DNA from: Weeksella virosa DSM 16922
Lineage (GTDB): Bacteria > Bacteroidota > Bacteroidia > Flavobacteriales > Weeksellaceae
Reading direction: 5' to 3'
Assembly: GCF_000189415.1 (NCBI RefSeq)
Contig: NC_015144.1
Coordinates: 873,501-937,500 of the forward strand
DNA length: 64,000 nt
Of this stretch, positions 42,895 to 53,200 are shown in pieces. The position numbers and the translations under genes were made by a program. The notes beneath the pieces are model-generated. The model did not search any database and was not told the DNA's origin. It saw only the letters and a program-made list of their open reading frames with translations. Every line of letters begins with the position of its first letter. The first letter of the stretch is position 1.

Positions 42895-44429
42895 TTTTTT
42901 AATATATTTATTGACTCAATTTGATTATCGATTTGCAGTTGAATGATGTAAACACCTGAAGGATAGTGACGTAAATCAACAGGTGTGGTGCGGTAATGAA
43001 TTGTAAATTCTTGCAATTGCTGACCGTTCAGGTTGATGACTTTTCCGCTTGCTTTTTCAAATTCTTGGTTGATTAAAATGTTTACATAATCGCGCGTTGG
43101 ATTCGGATAAGCTTCTATATACGTTCTATCGGTTTCTTCTTGTGTCTGCTTATTGCCCAATTTCACCATCCAAAAGTCTTGTTGTCCATTGCTGGCAATT
43201 TCTTTATCAGCCGAGTTGGATGCATCCGAATTACCAATCAACACCACCGAACCATCACGGGTTTCAATGGCAATTTGCAAATAATCAAAGCCATCACTTT
43301 TCAAGGTTTTTGTCCATTTCTCTTCGCCGTATTGGTTCAATATAAAACTGTTGTATGCACTGCTTGGTTTTTGCTCGCCATTTTTAGTTTTGGTATAACC
43401 CAAATTACTTCCTGCCAACAAATAGTCACCTTGCTTGGTCATCAGTAAGCTGTTGATAATCTGATGCGAATCGATTTCGGTCGATGTTTCTTTCAACTGA
43501 TTCAGATGGGTATCTAAACTAATGATGCTGAGTTTTCGTTGGTTTTGATTTTGTGAAACACCTGCTAGAAAAAAAATTTCATTCTCCTTATCAAAATAAA
43601 CCGAATTCAAAATATCATCGTTTTCATTGCCATAACGCATCGCGGCTTGCAGTTCACCTGTTTTGCTTAACAGTATAACCTCCCAATCAAAATCGTTGAA
43701 TTTTTCATTTTCGGGTGAATTGGTCTGTCCAAACAAAACAAATCCATCTTTGGTTTCATAGATCGCTTTTACTTCTTCAGTGTATTCTCCACCAAGGGTT
43801 TTATCCCAAATTATCTCCCCTTTTGGGTCTAATTTTACGATCCAATAATCTTTACCTCCAAAACTATTTTCGGATTTTAAGTCTGATTTTGGTGAATCAG
43901 AGTTTCCTGCCAACAGATATCCACCGTCTTGGGTTTGAATAATCGAAATCAATTCATCATTCCCATAACCACCAATGGTTTTCTGCCATTGAATGTTACC
44001 AGCAGCATCCAATTTCAAGACCCAATAATCGGCTAAACCAAAAGATTTGGTTGTTTTATCACCACTTTCGGAAGATTCTGAATATCCACCCAAAATATAA
44101 CCACCGTCTTTTGTAAGAGCGCCAGCGGTCAAAAAGTCATTTTCATCTCCACCAAAAGATTGTTGCCACTCTTGTTTGCCAGCTTCATCGATTTTCCATA
44201 TAAAATAATCTAACTTCCCTTGATTGGCTTTGTTTTTTTGACCTGTAGCATCCGAAACTGAACTGCCCAATAACAAAAAGCCATAATCGGGTGTAGCAAG
44301 GGCGTGGTATAAATATTCAGCATGTTCTCCGCCTATACTTTTTTGCCAAAGAACAGCATCATATGCATACTCTTGTGCTTGCAAAAACGTACCAACAGAG
44401 AAAAGAAGTAGAAATATTCTTTTCATCAA
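42891..44429 (-). CDS. T9SS type A sorting-domain protein with beta-propeller-like repeats
   Basis: 512 aa. Signal peptide MMKRIFLLLFSVGTFLQAQ. About six repeats of the pattern GGYLLAGNSD...KDYWIVKLD..G...WDKTLGG occupy residues 25-410. The C-terminal type A sorting domain (about 430-512) has YPNPTRDYVNILI and LRHYPSGVYIIQLQIDN, the signal for type IX secretion and surface attachment. It is the first gene of the toxin operon, so it may bring the Rhs complex to the surface or act as adhesin (inference). The T9SS core machinery is outside this window. Confidence 0.85.
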   Translation of the reverse strand: MMKRIFLLLFSVGTFLQAQEYAYDAVLWQKSIGGEHAEYLYHALATPDYGFLLLGSSVSDATGQKNKANQGKLDYFIWKIDEAGKQEWQQSFGGDENDFLTAGALTKDGGYILGGYSESSESGDKTTKSFGLADYWVLKLDAAGNIQWQKTIGGYGNDELISIIQTQDGGYLLAGNSDSPKSDLKSENSFGGKDYWIVKLDPKGEIIWDKTLGGEYTEEVKAIYETKDGFVLFGQTNSPENEKFNDFDWEVILLSKTGELQAAMRYGNENDDILNSVYFDKENEIFFLAGVSQNQNQRKLSIISLDTHLNQLKETSTEIDSHQIINSLLMTKQGDYLLAGSNLGYTKTKNGEQKPSSAYNSFILNQYGEEKWTKTLKSDGFDYLQIAIETRDGSVVLIGNSDASNSADKEIASNGQQDFWMVKLGNKQTQEETDRTYIEAYPNPTRDYVNILINQEFEKASGKVINLNGQQLQEFTIHYRTTPVDLRHYPSGVYIIQLQIDNQIESINILKK

Positions 44430-44831
44430 TGATAGATTATAGTGTTAATTTGTGTTAAACTTATTAAGTTTTTCTTAAATAAAAAGGTGTAAGCTTATTT
44501 ATTTACTTGTATTTAACACTGTGTAGCTTATAGTATTAGACAATACATCCATTATTTTTCAAATTTCCTTTGCCGATTTCAAAAATTCATTTCACAATCG
44601 CCACAATTCATTTTGTTTCTCGCAGATGGATTGTGGCTTTTCATTTTGATATCCGCACTTTACCACAACACAGTGCTAAAATTCTGTTCCGACATTTTAT
44701 TATAGAGTTGTTTGCTTTTCTAAAAAAACAATCAATGTATTATTTAGTCTTTTTTAAATTTAATTAGCTTATAAACAAACACTTATATTGATTTTACAAA
44801 GTAATTTTTTGAATTTTGAAGTAAGACTTGT
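44430..44831. other. 402-bp intergenic region upstream of the T9SS/Rhs operon
   Basis: AT-rich. It must hold the operon promoter, but I see no perfect TAnnTTTG near 44430-44470 on the minus strand. It contains the hairpin at 44600-44637 and otherwise nothing recognisable. Confidence 0.4.
44600..44640 (+). terminator. Hairpin with T-rich tail, possible terminator
   Basis: GCCACAATTCA (44600-44610) pairs with TGGATTGTGGC (44627-44637, one G-T pair), followed by TTTTCATTTT. No gene is left upstream of it on the plus strand, so it may be a relic. Confidence 0.45.
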
Positions 44832-45104
44832 ATGGCAAAGGATGATTTCATTGAAGAAACTTTGAAGTTTGATGTTGATTGTCAAACTTTCGAAATTGAC
44901 GTTAATTCCATAACTAGAATAGGTCTTGAAAATTTATTAACTATAATTCAATGTATAATTATTATGGAAAACAATCATAATTTTAATCAATTAGAATATT
45001 TGAAAAATCAACTAAAATATCTAATCTTTGGAGAAGATGAAAAATTACATCACGATTTAGAGTCTGGTATTCTCTATAGTATATACGAAACATCAATGAT
45101 TTAA
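44832..45104 (+). CDS. Hypothetical protein ending in the right direct repeat
   Basis: 90 aa, acidic (MAKDDFIEETLKFDVDCQTF, ending LYSIYETSMI), no signal peptide and no recognised family. Its last eight codons and stop lie in the island-flanking repeat, so the natural C-terminus may have been replaced when the repeat formed. Confidence 0.5.
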   Translation: MAKDDFIEETLKFDVDCQTFEIDVNSITRIGLENLLTIIQCIIIMENNHNFNQLEYLKNQLKYLIFGEDEKLHHDLESGILYSIYETSMI

Positions 45105-45150
45105 AAAAATACACTCGGACTAAATCAGAGACTGTATCCTAAAATTTTAG
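45080..45150. repeat. Right copy of the island-flanking direct repeat
   Basis: 71 bases matching 29970-30036 apart from two substitutions and two 2-base insertions. It retains the left arm of the ssrA terminator (ACTCGGACTAAA), but the right arm is replaced (TTTAGACTTTC), so the hairpin is broken here. Confidence 0.75.
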
Positions 45151-45175
45151 ACTTTCTAAATCTGACACTAAACAG

Positions 45176-45183
45176 TATCTTTG
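45176..45183 (+). promoter_or_regulatory. -7 promoter element of the secreted coiled-coil gene
   Basis: TATCTTTG, 10 bases before the ATG at 45194. Confidence 0.5.
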
Positions 45184-45193
45184 TTAAAAAAAC

Positions 45194-45748
45194 ATGAAAT
45201 ACTTTTTACTTTTATTTTTCTTATTCATTACCAATCAATCGTTTGCACAGACAAATGAAGAATTAAAAAAGGAGATTCAAGAGATTAAATCTACTATTAA
45301 AACAATTCAGCAAGATATTGATGCTATTAGAACTGAAAATATTTCTTTGAAAAAAACTTTAGCTATAAACAAAGCTATTCTCGAGCAAAATGAGGCTAAT
45401 AATCTTTATAAAATAATTAAAGTCAAAGGCAATAGAGCAAAAAAGACTATTGAAATTACTTTTCTTGTTGAATCTAAAGATGCAAACAAACAGCTTTTCG
45501 TTAATGATCTTTCGATAATTGATTTAGAGGGCAATGAATATAAAGTTAATTTATTTAAATCAAGCAGTCCTTTTCCAAAACTTGCAGTGAATATTCCTTT
45601 AAAACTTAATTTTTCTTTTAACGATATAGAAAACGAACCTGATTATTTAAAGTTGTTTCGATTTCAAGTAACTAGTACGCTTCAAGAATCTAGAAAAGAA
45701 TTTAGAAGTAATTTAGAATTTAGGGACTTAAAAGTTAATTGGGAATAA
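45194..45748 (+). CDS. Secreted coiled-coil protein of unknown function
   Basis: 184 aa with signal peptide MKYFLLLFFLFITNQSFAQ. A predicted coiled coil lies at about 22-60 (NEELKKEIQEIKSTIKTIQQ), followed by a beta-rich domain (KKTIEITFLVESKD, FRFQVTSTLQESRKEF). No family is recognised. It is the first gene to the right of the island and probably belongs to the chromosome. Confidence 0.6.
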   Translation: MKYFLLLFFLFITNQSFAQTNEELKKEIQEIKSTIKTIQQDIDAIRTENISLKKTLAINKAILEQNEANNLYKIIKVKGNRAKKTIEITFLVESKDANKQLFVNDLSIIDLEGNEYKVNLFKSSSPFPKLAVNIPLKLNFSFNDIENEPDYLKLFRFQVTSTLQESRKEFRSNLEFRDLKVNWE

Positions 45749-46126
45749 TTTACAAGCGAACTTTTTTTGCCCAACCTTATCGTTTCGAAGAAACAAAAAT
45801 TAGTTGTATTACGAATTACAAACTAAGCGTATAGAATAATGGATCTGAGGTAAAAGCACTCGCTATTTTTGCACCTGCAATATTTACAGCTTTAGGGAAT
45901 ATTTGTTCGTTATCAAGAAGAAAAAAATAATAATTTTTTTTATAAAAACTGGGTTTAATACCAAATTGAAGTTCTATACTAATTTCCTCTCCAATAACTC
46001 TTTTTTCTTCTTTTTTTATCAAAAAACTCACATATTTAGCCGAAAAACGTACCAAATCCCGAAAAAATAATCATAGAAACGAGCAATTTTTTTGCTTTAC
46101 AGAACGAATAATCCAACCATAAAAAG

Positions 46127-46134
46127 TATATTTG
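46127..46134 (+). promoter_or_regulatory. -7 promoter element of the antiporter gene
   Basis: TATATTTG, 24 bases before the ATG at 46159. It overlaps a TTG that opens the reading frame at 46132, which rules that codon out as the start. Confidence 0.6.
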
Positions 46135-46158
46135 CGCAAACTGATATTAGAAAAAAGA

Positions 46159-47631
46159 ATGAATTTAACAGTCGAAAATATACTATTAGTTGGCTCTATA
46201 TTGCTTTTCATAAGTATCATAGTAGGTAAAACTTCTTACAAATTTGGTGTTCCGACTTTATTACTTTTTTTGGCAATAGGCATGTTGGCGGGGTCAGACG
46301 GTATTGGCGGCATTTACTTCGACAACCCACAAATAGCTCAATTTATTGGTGTAATTTCATTAAATTTCATTTTGTTTTCTGGTGGTCTAGACACAAACTG
46401 GGATTCGGTGAAACCTGTCCTAAAAGAAGGACTTGTTTTGTCAACTTTTGGTGTTTTGTTAACAGCCCTCTCCCTTGGAACATTTGTTTGGTATGTTACC
46501 GACTTTACTATTTATGAAAGTATGCTCTTGGGTTCTATTGTTTCATCGACCGATGCTGCAGCAGTATTCTCTATTCTACGCTCAAAAAGCCTTGCATTAA
46601 GAACCAACTTGCGTCCGACATTAGAGCTAGAGAGTGGTAGTAACGATCCAATGGCTTATGTTTTGACTATTGCATTTTTGACGTTAGTTATCAATCAAGA
46701 CCAAAATATATATTCTATCATTCCACTCTTTTTCCAGCAAATGATATTGGGCGGTATTGCAGGTTTTGGCTTTGGAAAATTGAGTAAATTAATCATCAAC
46801 AACTTAAAATTAGACTTCGAAGGGCTTTATCCAGTTTTAGTTATCGCCCTTACGTTCATTACTTTTTCTGCAACCGACTTTGTTGGCGGAAATGGCTTTC
46901 TTGCCATATATATTTGTTCTGTTTACCTAGGCAATCAAGACCTTATCCACAAAAAAACCATCCTAAAGTTTTTTGATGGACAAGCATGGCTTATGCAAAT
47001 AGCTCTGTTCTTGACCTTAGGTTTATTGGTAACTCCATCTCAAGTAATACCATATTTTGGCATTGGTTTACTTATTTCTCTATTCCTAATCGTTGTTTCA
47101 AGACCTTTTAGTGTTTTTGTTAGTCTGATGTTCTTTAAGATGAAACTAAGAAGAAGACTTTACATTTCTTGGGTTGGTTTGCGGGGTGCAGTTCCCATTG
47201 TATTTGCTACCTATCCACTTTTGGCAGGGATAGACAAAGCAAATATGATTTTCAATATCGTGTTTTTTATTTCAGTTACCTCTGTAATTATTCAGGGCAC
47301 AACCATATCTGTAGTTGCCAAATGGCTAAACGTTGCATTGCCAGAAGAGAATAAGTCGATGAACGAAACAGATAAACTCATCTTAGAGCTACCTAAATCT
47401 TCTTTACAAGAATTCGAAATTACGCCTGATTTTCATGCAGTAAATAAGAGAATAGTTGATTTACACTTCCCTAAATCGGCATTCATAATAATGATAAAAA
47501 GAAATGGAAAGTATATTCGACCAGTCGGTTCAACAGAAATAGAAGCAAATGATGTTTTAATGGTTCTTGCCGATAGCCAAGAAGATTTTACAAATGTCGA
47601 GAAAAAACTGCAAATGCCAATCACCACATAA
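46159..47631 (+). CDS. nhaP2: K+/H+ (NhaP2/CvrA-type) antiporter
   Basis: 490 aa. About 12 membrane helices of the CPA1 sodium/proton exchanger fold: TLLLFLAIGMLAGSDGIGGI, SLNFILFSGGLDTNW, the ion-site region SIVSSTDAAAVFSIL and LELESGSNDPMAYVLT. A cytoplasmic TrkA-C-like domain (about 405-490) has FIIMIKRNGKYIRPVGSTEI and EANDVLMVLADS. The start MNLTVENILL is chosen by promoter position. A terminator follows at 47689. Confidence 0.88.
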   Translation: MNLTVENILLVGSILLFISIIVGKTSYKFGVPTLLLFLAIGMLAGSDGIGGIYFDNPQIAQFIGVISLNFILFSGGLDTNWDSVKPVLKEGLVLSTFGVLLTALSLGTFVWYVTDFTIYESMLLGSIVSSTDAAAVFSILRSKSLALRTNLRPTLELESGSNDPMAYVLTIAFLTLVINQDQNIYSIIPLFFQQMILGGIAGFGFGKLSKLIINNLKLDFEGLYPVLVIALTFITFSATDFVGGNGFLAIYICSVYLGNQDLIHKKTILKFFDGQAWLMQIALFLTLGLLVTPSQVIPYFGIGLLISLFLIVVSRPFSVFVSLMFFKMKLRRRLYISWVGLRGAVPIVFATYPLLAGIDKANMIFNIVFFISVTSVIIQGTTISVVAKWLNVALPEENKSMNETDKLILELPKSSLQEFEITPDFHAVNKRIVDLHFPKSAFIIMIKRNGKYIRPVGSTEIEANDVLMVLADSQEDFTNVEKKLQMPITT

Positions 47632-47688
47632 AAAAACATCAACACTCCGAAAAAAGAAGATTTTTCATTAATCATACACAACAAAAAC

Positions 47689-47720
47689 AAAAAGCTATCA
47701 GCCAACGCCGATAGCTTTTT
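47689..47720. terminator. Terminator between the antiporter and DoxD genes
   Basis: AAAAAGCTATC pairs with GATAGCTTTTT around a 10-base loop; works in both directions for the convergent genes. Confidence 0.85.
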
Positions 47721-47738
47721 CTTTGTCCTACAAATCTG

Positions 47739-48746
47739 TTATCTAATTTCGGCAATCCACTCAATTCCGCTAATGTCTATCAGTTTCAAAGTATAATTAT
47801 TTTGGGGTGTAATCTCCTCCAAATCTATTGTTATATCGGCTTTTGCACCAAGCGGTATAATTAGACTATGTTTTCCCGATTTGATTTTTGCTACGTAATG
47901 ATTATTGATTTTTTCTTTCGGGAAACTCGCCAATTCTTCTTGCCCAATGGATTTAACAACCTGATTATTTTCGTCTAAAACCTGTATACCAATCAAAAAC
48001 GAACCGTAAACATCTGCACCCTCTACCCTGAATAATTGAAAAGTAAGTTGCGAGCCGTTATGCTGAATATTTGAAATTTCTACTTTAGGTTTTACGGATT
48101 TGTTATGAAGTGTACCCAAAACCCCTCCATGAAAATATTGGTTGGTAAACAAAGTTAATCCCAAAATGATGAGCGACATTACCAGAACTTTTGGAGCTAG
48201 ATTTTTGATCGGAAGTTCGCCCGAACCTAAAAAAGCAAACCATTTTTTTTCGGTAAACGGATAGGGTTTATTCTTCAGGTAATTGTCTAAAGAATAAGTG
48301 CTGCTGCCTGTGAGGAACAAGACAAATCCACTTGCCACCCCCAACACACCGATTTGCCACTCATCTAAACATGTAGTACCTATCCAGCCCGAACCCAAAA
48401 GAATTCCCATTGCCAAAAAGAATATACCAATACTCATAAGCCTTGTAAATAAACCGAGAATAATAAATAAACCGACAACGGCTTCGACGATTGTAAAAGT
48501 AATCATCGAAATTTGTAATGCATCAGGGTTTGAAACCAAATATTCTATAAGTGGTTTGATAAACAAAGCATTGGGAAGAAAGTGATTGAATTTTTCGCCT
48601 ATATAGCCCGCCTCTTCCGGAATAAGCTTATTGTCTAGAATTAATCTTCGCCAAAAAGCAGAAAAATATGTCCAGCCGATTACCCAACGTAGCGGCAACG
48701 TAAAAAGTCCGGCATTGCTAAATACACTGCCAATGTGATGTTTCAT
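47739..48746 (-). CDS. DoxD/DoxA-like membrane protein (TQO small-subunit fusion)
   Basis: 335 aa. The N-terminal DoxX/DoxD-type four-helix membrane domain (residues 1-165) has LRWVIGWTYFSAFWRRLIL and ILLGSGWIGTTCLDEWQIG. A further helix (about 185-205) leads to a periplasmic beta domain resembling DoxA (GGVLGTLHNKSVKPKVEISN to the end). Family members are called thiosulfate:quinone oxidoreductase subunits, but activity in Bacteroidetes is unproven. The next gene upstream is 54 bp away on the same strand. Confidence 0.8.
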   Translation of the reverse strand: MKHHIGSVFSNAGLFTLPLRWVIGWTYFSAFWRRLILDNKLIPEEAGYIGEKFNHFLPNALFIKPLIEYLVSNPDALQISMITFTIVEAVVGLFIILGLFTRLMSIGIFFLAMGILLGSGWIGTTCLDEWQIGVLGVASGFVLFLTGSSTYSLDNYLKNKPYPFTEKKWFAFLGSGELPIKNLAPKVLVMSLIILGLTLFTNQYFHGGVLGTLHNKSVKPKVEISNIQHNGSQLTFQLFRVEGADVYGSFLIGIQVLDENNQVVKSIGQEELASFPKEKINNHYVAKIKSGKHSLIIPLGAKADITIDLEEITPQNNYTLKLIDISGIEWIAEIR

Positions 48747-48800
48747 TGAATTTTATATTTTAATTAAACGTGAAAAATAATGGTGATAGCGTGAGAAAAT

Positions 48801-49175
48801 TTACGCTAAATCAATTTTCAATCGTTTATATAAGATATATTTTGGCGGACTCTTGCCAGAAGATGTATCTGAATGATAACTGTAAACCTTGGTAGGAAGT
48901 ATCGTGAAAAATGGTTTATCTACGATATCAATCGGCTCGATTAGTTTGTAGATCTTCGTCTCTTTTACAACTAAAATTTGTTGATATTCATTTTGCGAAT
49001 ACGAACAACTGCCTACTGAAGTAGTTGCCTTGGACTTGTTGAGGGGTTTGGTATAGTCGGTATTTACTGAATGGAACAACGCCCCCTTAACGATACAGGG
49101 ACTTAACGAAAACAAAACAAACCACATTAACAGAATGAGTCTGAAGTTCTTGCTATGGTTCTCTTTTTTCAACAT
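48801..49175 (-). CDS. Hypothetical small membrane/secreted protein
   Basis: 124 aa. A single N-terminal hydrophobic segment (about 11-31) may be an anchor or uncleaved signal. The rest includes KSKATTSVGSCSYSQNEYQQ and ends with PPKYILYKRLKIDLA. No known family is recognised. It lies upstream of and in the same direction as the DoxD-like gene, so the two may be cotranscribed. Confidence 0.55.
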   Translation of the reverse strand: MLKKENHSKNFRLILLMWFVLFSLSPCIVKGALFHSVNTDYTKPLNKSKATTSVGSCSYSQNEYQQILVVKETKIYKLIEPIDIVDKPFFTILPTKVYSYHSDTSSGKSPPKYILYKRLKIDLA

Positions 49176-49517
49176 CGCTACAAAGATACAGTTTTTTAAT
49201 TGGCCCTATGTTAAACTTACCTTAAAACAGTTTTTTCTGTATCCTTATTAAATAAAACCAAGAAATAATAATCAAGAAATGATACAGCTACTGTCTAGTG
49301 ATTGTAGAAAAAACGAGGTTGGAGTACTTGTTCTGTCTGCGGGCTAATGTTCAAACGAGCGTCTAATACATAGATCGTAAACCATTAGACCTGGTCTTCA
49401 CTACCTCCTCTATTGCTACCCTTTAACTTAATAAAAAGAACGTCATCTTTCATGCTCCCACCAAAGAACCATTTATTTACTTTACTGTATCTTTGTACAA
49501 TACGCGATAAAAGAAGG
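49176..49517. other. 342-bp intergenic region
   Basis: No credible gene or RNA seen on either strand. The only recognisable element is the TATCTTTG -7 motif at 49488-49495 serving the gene at 49518. Confidence 0.5.
49488..49495 (+). promoter_or_regulatory. -7 promoter element of the small membrane-protein pair
   Basis: TATCTTTG, 22 bases before the ATG at 49518. Confidence 0.55.
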
Positions 49518-49730
49518 ATGAAAAAACAAAACCAAAGCTATTTCAAACAACTGAAGCAAGTATTCAAAGATTATTACATCGATATTTATAGATGGGCGAC
49601 CAAAAACAAAGAAAACGAAGATTACGAACTCCTCCAACTCCTATGGCGTGTGCCTCTAGCGATCCTAGCGATTATTCTATCACCGGTATTTTTCTTGATT
49701 TTTTCGCTTATTTTCCTGATTACTTTCTGA
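49518..49730 (+). CDS. Small single-helix membrane protein
   Basis: 70 aa from MKKQNQSYFKQLKQVFKDYY, preceded by a good Shine-Dalgarno-like AGAAGGA. A charged N-terminal half precedes one C-terminal membrane helix (VPLAILAIILSPVFFLIFSL). The frame opens earlier at 49413, but that would span the promoter. The function is unknown. The next gene follows after 11 bp. Confidence 0.65.
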   Translation: MKKQNQSYFKQLKQVFKDYYIDIYRWATKNKENEDYELLQLLWRVPLAILAIILSPVFFLIFSLIFLITF

Positions 49731-49741
49731 TTTCTTAGAAA

Positions 49742-50116
49742 ATGAGGTGGCGACAGATTTTTCGACCATGGTTTATTACCACCATTTTGGTTTTTACTGT
49801 TCATCAAATCAGTCAAAAACTGTTGCAAATAAAGCTTCCTTTTCTTGATAATTATCTCGACCCAATATTACTAATGCCGATGCTTCTTCATGCTCTTTTA
49901 TGGGAAAGACGTTTGCTTTTTGGGTTTGATGATCAACATATCCTACCAAAAAAATATATAATTTTAGTTTGGATAATCGTCAGTATTTTGACTGAATTTA
50001 TTTTTCCGATTTGGAATAAAGGCTTCACAAAAGACCCGATCGATATAGTATTATACCTTATTGGATCTCTTATATTTCTAAAATTTTTCAATCATCCCAT
50101 CAAAATTACAAACTAA
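49742..50116 (+). CDS. Hypothetical multi-pass membrane protein
   Basis: 124 aa with about four hydrophobic segments (WFITTILVFTVHQISQ, LDPILLMPMLLHALLWERRL, IILVWIIVSILTEFIF, DIVLYLIGSLIFLKFF). I do not recognise a family; similar small Bacteroidetes membrane proteins are of unknown function. It is probably cotranscribed with the 70-aa protein upstream. Confidence 0.65.
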   Translation: MRWRQIFRPWFITTILVFTVHQISQKLLQIKLPFLDNYLDPILLMPMLLHALLWERRLLFGFDDQHILPKKYIILVWIIVSILTEFIFPIWNKGFTKDPIDIVLYLIGSLIFLKFFNHPIKITN

Positions 50117-50180
50117 CAAATTGTATCAAAAAAAGTAACAGATTGCTTACTATTAGACGTAGTTTTTGGTAGAATACAAA

Positions 50181-51107
50181 TTAGACCGAAAAATTATTTA
50201 TCGCATACTCTTTATCGTGATTCATGGCCTCTGTAAGCTCTTCTAAGGAATTGAACTTCTTTTCGTTACGAATAAAACCCATTATTTCTACACTTAAAAT
50301 CTTGCCGTACAAATCGCCTTCAAAATCAAGAATATTTACTTCAACACGCAATTCACTATTATCCGTTACTGTCTCACGGTAACCGATGCTGAGCAAGCCC
50401 AAATGCAATTTCCCTTCTATCTGCACATGCACAACGTAGACGCCCGTCTTGGGAACCAACTTATAAGCCGGCAACTTCAGGTTGGCCGTAGGAAAACCGA
50501 GAGTTCGCCCCAATTTATCACCATGGATAACCTCGCCAGTAAGGGTAAAGTTATACCCCAAAGCGTTATTAGCGTATTCGATATCTCCCGTTTTTAGAGC
50601 CTTTCTAATTTTGGTTGAACTGATAGGAGTTTCGCCTTCACAAATCTCGTTAATCCGAACCACATTAAAACCGTATTCTTTAGAAAGTTCTGTCAATTGC
50701 TCAAAATTTCCTTCACGGTTTTTGCCAAAATGATGATCATATCCTATCACCAAGGTGTGAACATTTATTTTACCAATGAGGTAATCCACCACAAAATCTC
50801 TCGCACTTACTTGCGAAAACTCACGTGTAAAAGACTGTATAACAAAGTTATGCAAATCGTTCTGAGCTAATATTTCTTTTTTCTCGCTGAGAGTGGAAAT
50901 TAGTTCCAAATCAAAATCGGGTTGTAAAACCAACCGAGGATGTGGATCAAAAGACATCAACACACTTTCACCGTTTACTTCTTTTGCAATGGTGTTCAAC
51001 TGCTGTATAATTTTTTGATGCCCCTTATGTACCCCATCGTACATGCCCAAAGTGAGCACGGGATTTTGGATGTTTTGGCAGGCTTCTATGGAAGAGAAAA
51101 CTTTCAA
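50181..51107 (-). CDS. ribF: Bifunctional riboflavin kinase/FMN adenylyltransferase
   Basis: Makes FMN and then FAD. The N-terminal nucleotidyltransferase domain has TLGMYDGVHKGHQKIIQQL and the SSTKIRKAL signature. The C-terminal flavokinase domain has HGDKLGRTLGFPTANLKL, GVYVVHVQIEGKLHLGLLSI and VEVNILDFEGDLYGK. At 308 aa it is normal. The TACATTTG promoter element is at 51128-51121. Confidence 0.95.
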   Translation of the reverse strand: MKVFSSIEACQNIQNPVLTLGMYDGVHKGHQKIIQQLNTIAKEVNGESVLMSFDPHPRLVLQPDFDLELISTLSEKKEILAQNDLHNFVIQSFTREFSQVSARDFVVDYLIGKINVHTLVIGYDHHFGKNREGNFEQLTELSKEYGFNVVRINEICEGETPISSTKIRKALKTGDIEYANNALGYNFTLTGEVIHGDKLGRTLGFPTANLKLPAYKLVPKTGVYVVHVQIEGKLHLGLLSIGYRETVTDNSELRVEVNILDFEGDLYGKILSVEIMGFIRNEKKFNSLEELTEAMNHDKEYAINNFSV

Positions 51108-51120
51108 TTTATTGTTTTTA

Positions 51121-51128
51121 CAAATGTA
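51121..51128 (-). promoter_or_regulatory. -7 promoter element of ribF
   Basis: TACATTTG on the minus strand, 13 bases before the ribF ATG. Confidence 0.55.
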
Positions 51129-51517
51129 AGCTGTTTAAACCTTTTTGGCAAAATGAAAAATAATTTGGATATATATGGTGCATATTATTGATAATTTAAA
51201 TACAACAAAAAAAGTCTGAAATATTTTAAAGAGTGAGATTAAAAGATGTTGGGTATAATTTCACTTCTACACTTATTAGGGAGATTTCATTAACGCACAA
51301 GCATACAGAAATAGAGTACAAAAAACGCTTCACCTGATCGATATAGAACTTTTAGAGGAAAACTCTTAGGAAGTATACTCCTAACGATTGATGTGATTCA
51401 AACAAATAACCAAGAAAAATTGAAGAAAACTATGCCAATTATCAGAAAAAACTTCAGTCAATGATGAGTAACAGAGTCGAAAAAGAGCAAAAAAAGAAGT
51501 TTAGTAGAGCACTCTAG

Positions 51518-53122
<1,605 letters not shown>

Positions 53123-53200
53123 CTAAGATAACACGAACAAATAGAATGAAGAGTACTTACGTTGTTCAAGACTAAGTACTCTTTATAAAAAAAAGAATAT

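Noticed and set aside
42891..44429. Tandem nucleotide repeats in the T9SS-sorted gene
   Set aside because: Repeats are diverged protein-level propeller-like units, not a DNA repeat array.
30037..45079. An integrase, transposase or relaxase in the island
   Set aside because: Looked for tyrosine or serine recombinase, DDE transposase and relaxase motifs in the open frames and found none; the island has either lost these or was moved in trans.
45816..46055. Minus-strand frame of 79 codons between the coiled-coil gene and the antiporter
   Set aside because: No promoter, no ribosome-binding site, no recognised family, and an odd composition; not enough support for a gene, though a decayed coding remnant cannot be excluded.
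46132..46158. Upstream TTG start for the antiporter
   Set aside because: The TTG lies inside the TATATTTG promoter element, so it would precede transcription; ATG at 46159 is used.
49300..49400. Possible tRNA-like or structured RNA in the gap before 49518
   Set aside because: Contains TTCAAAC-like sequence but no paired acceptor or T-arm stems could be formed.
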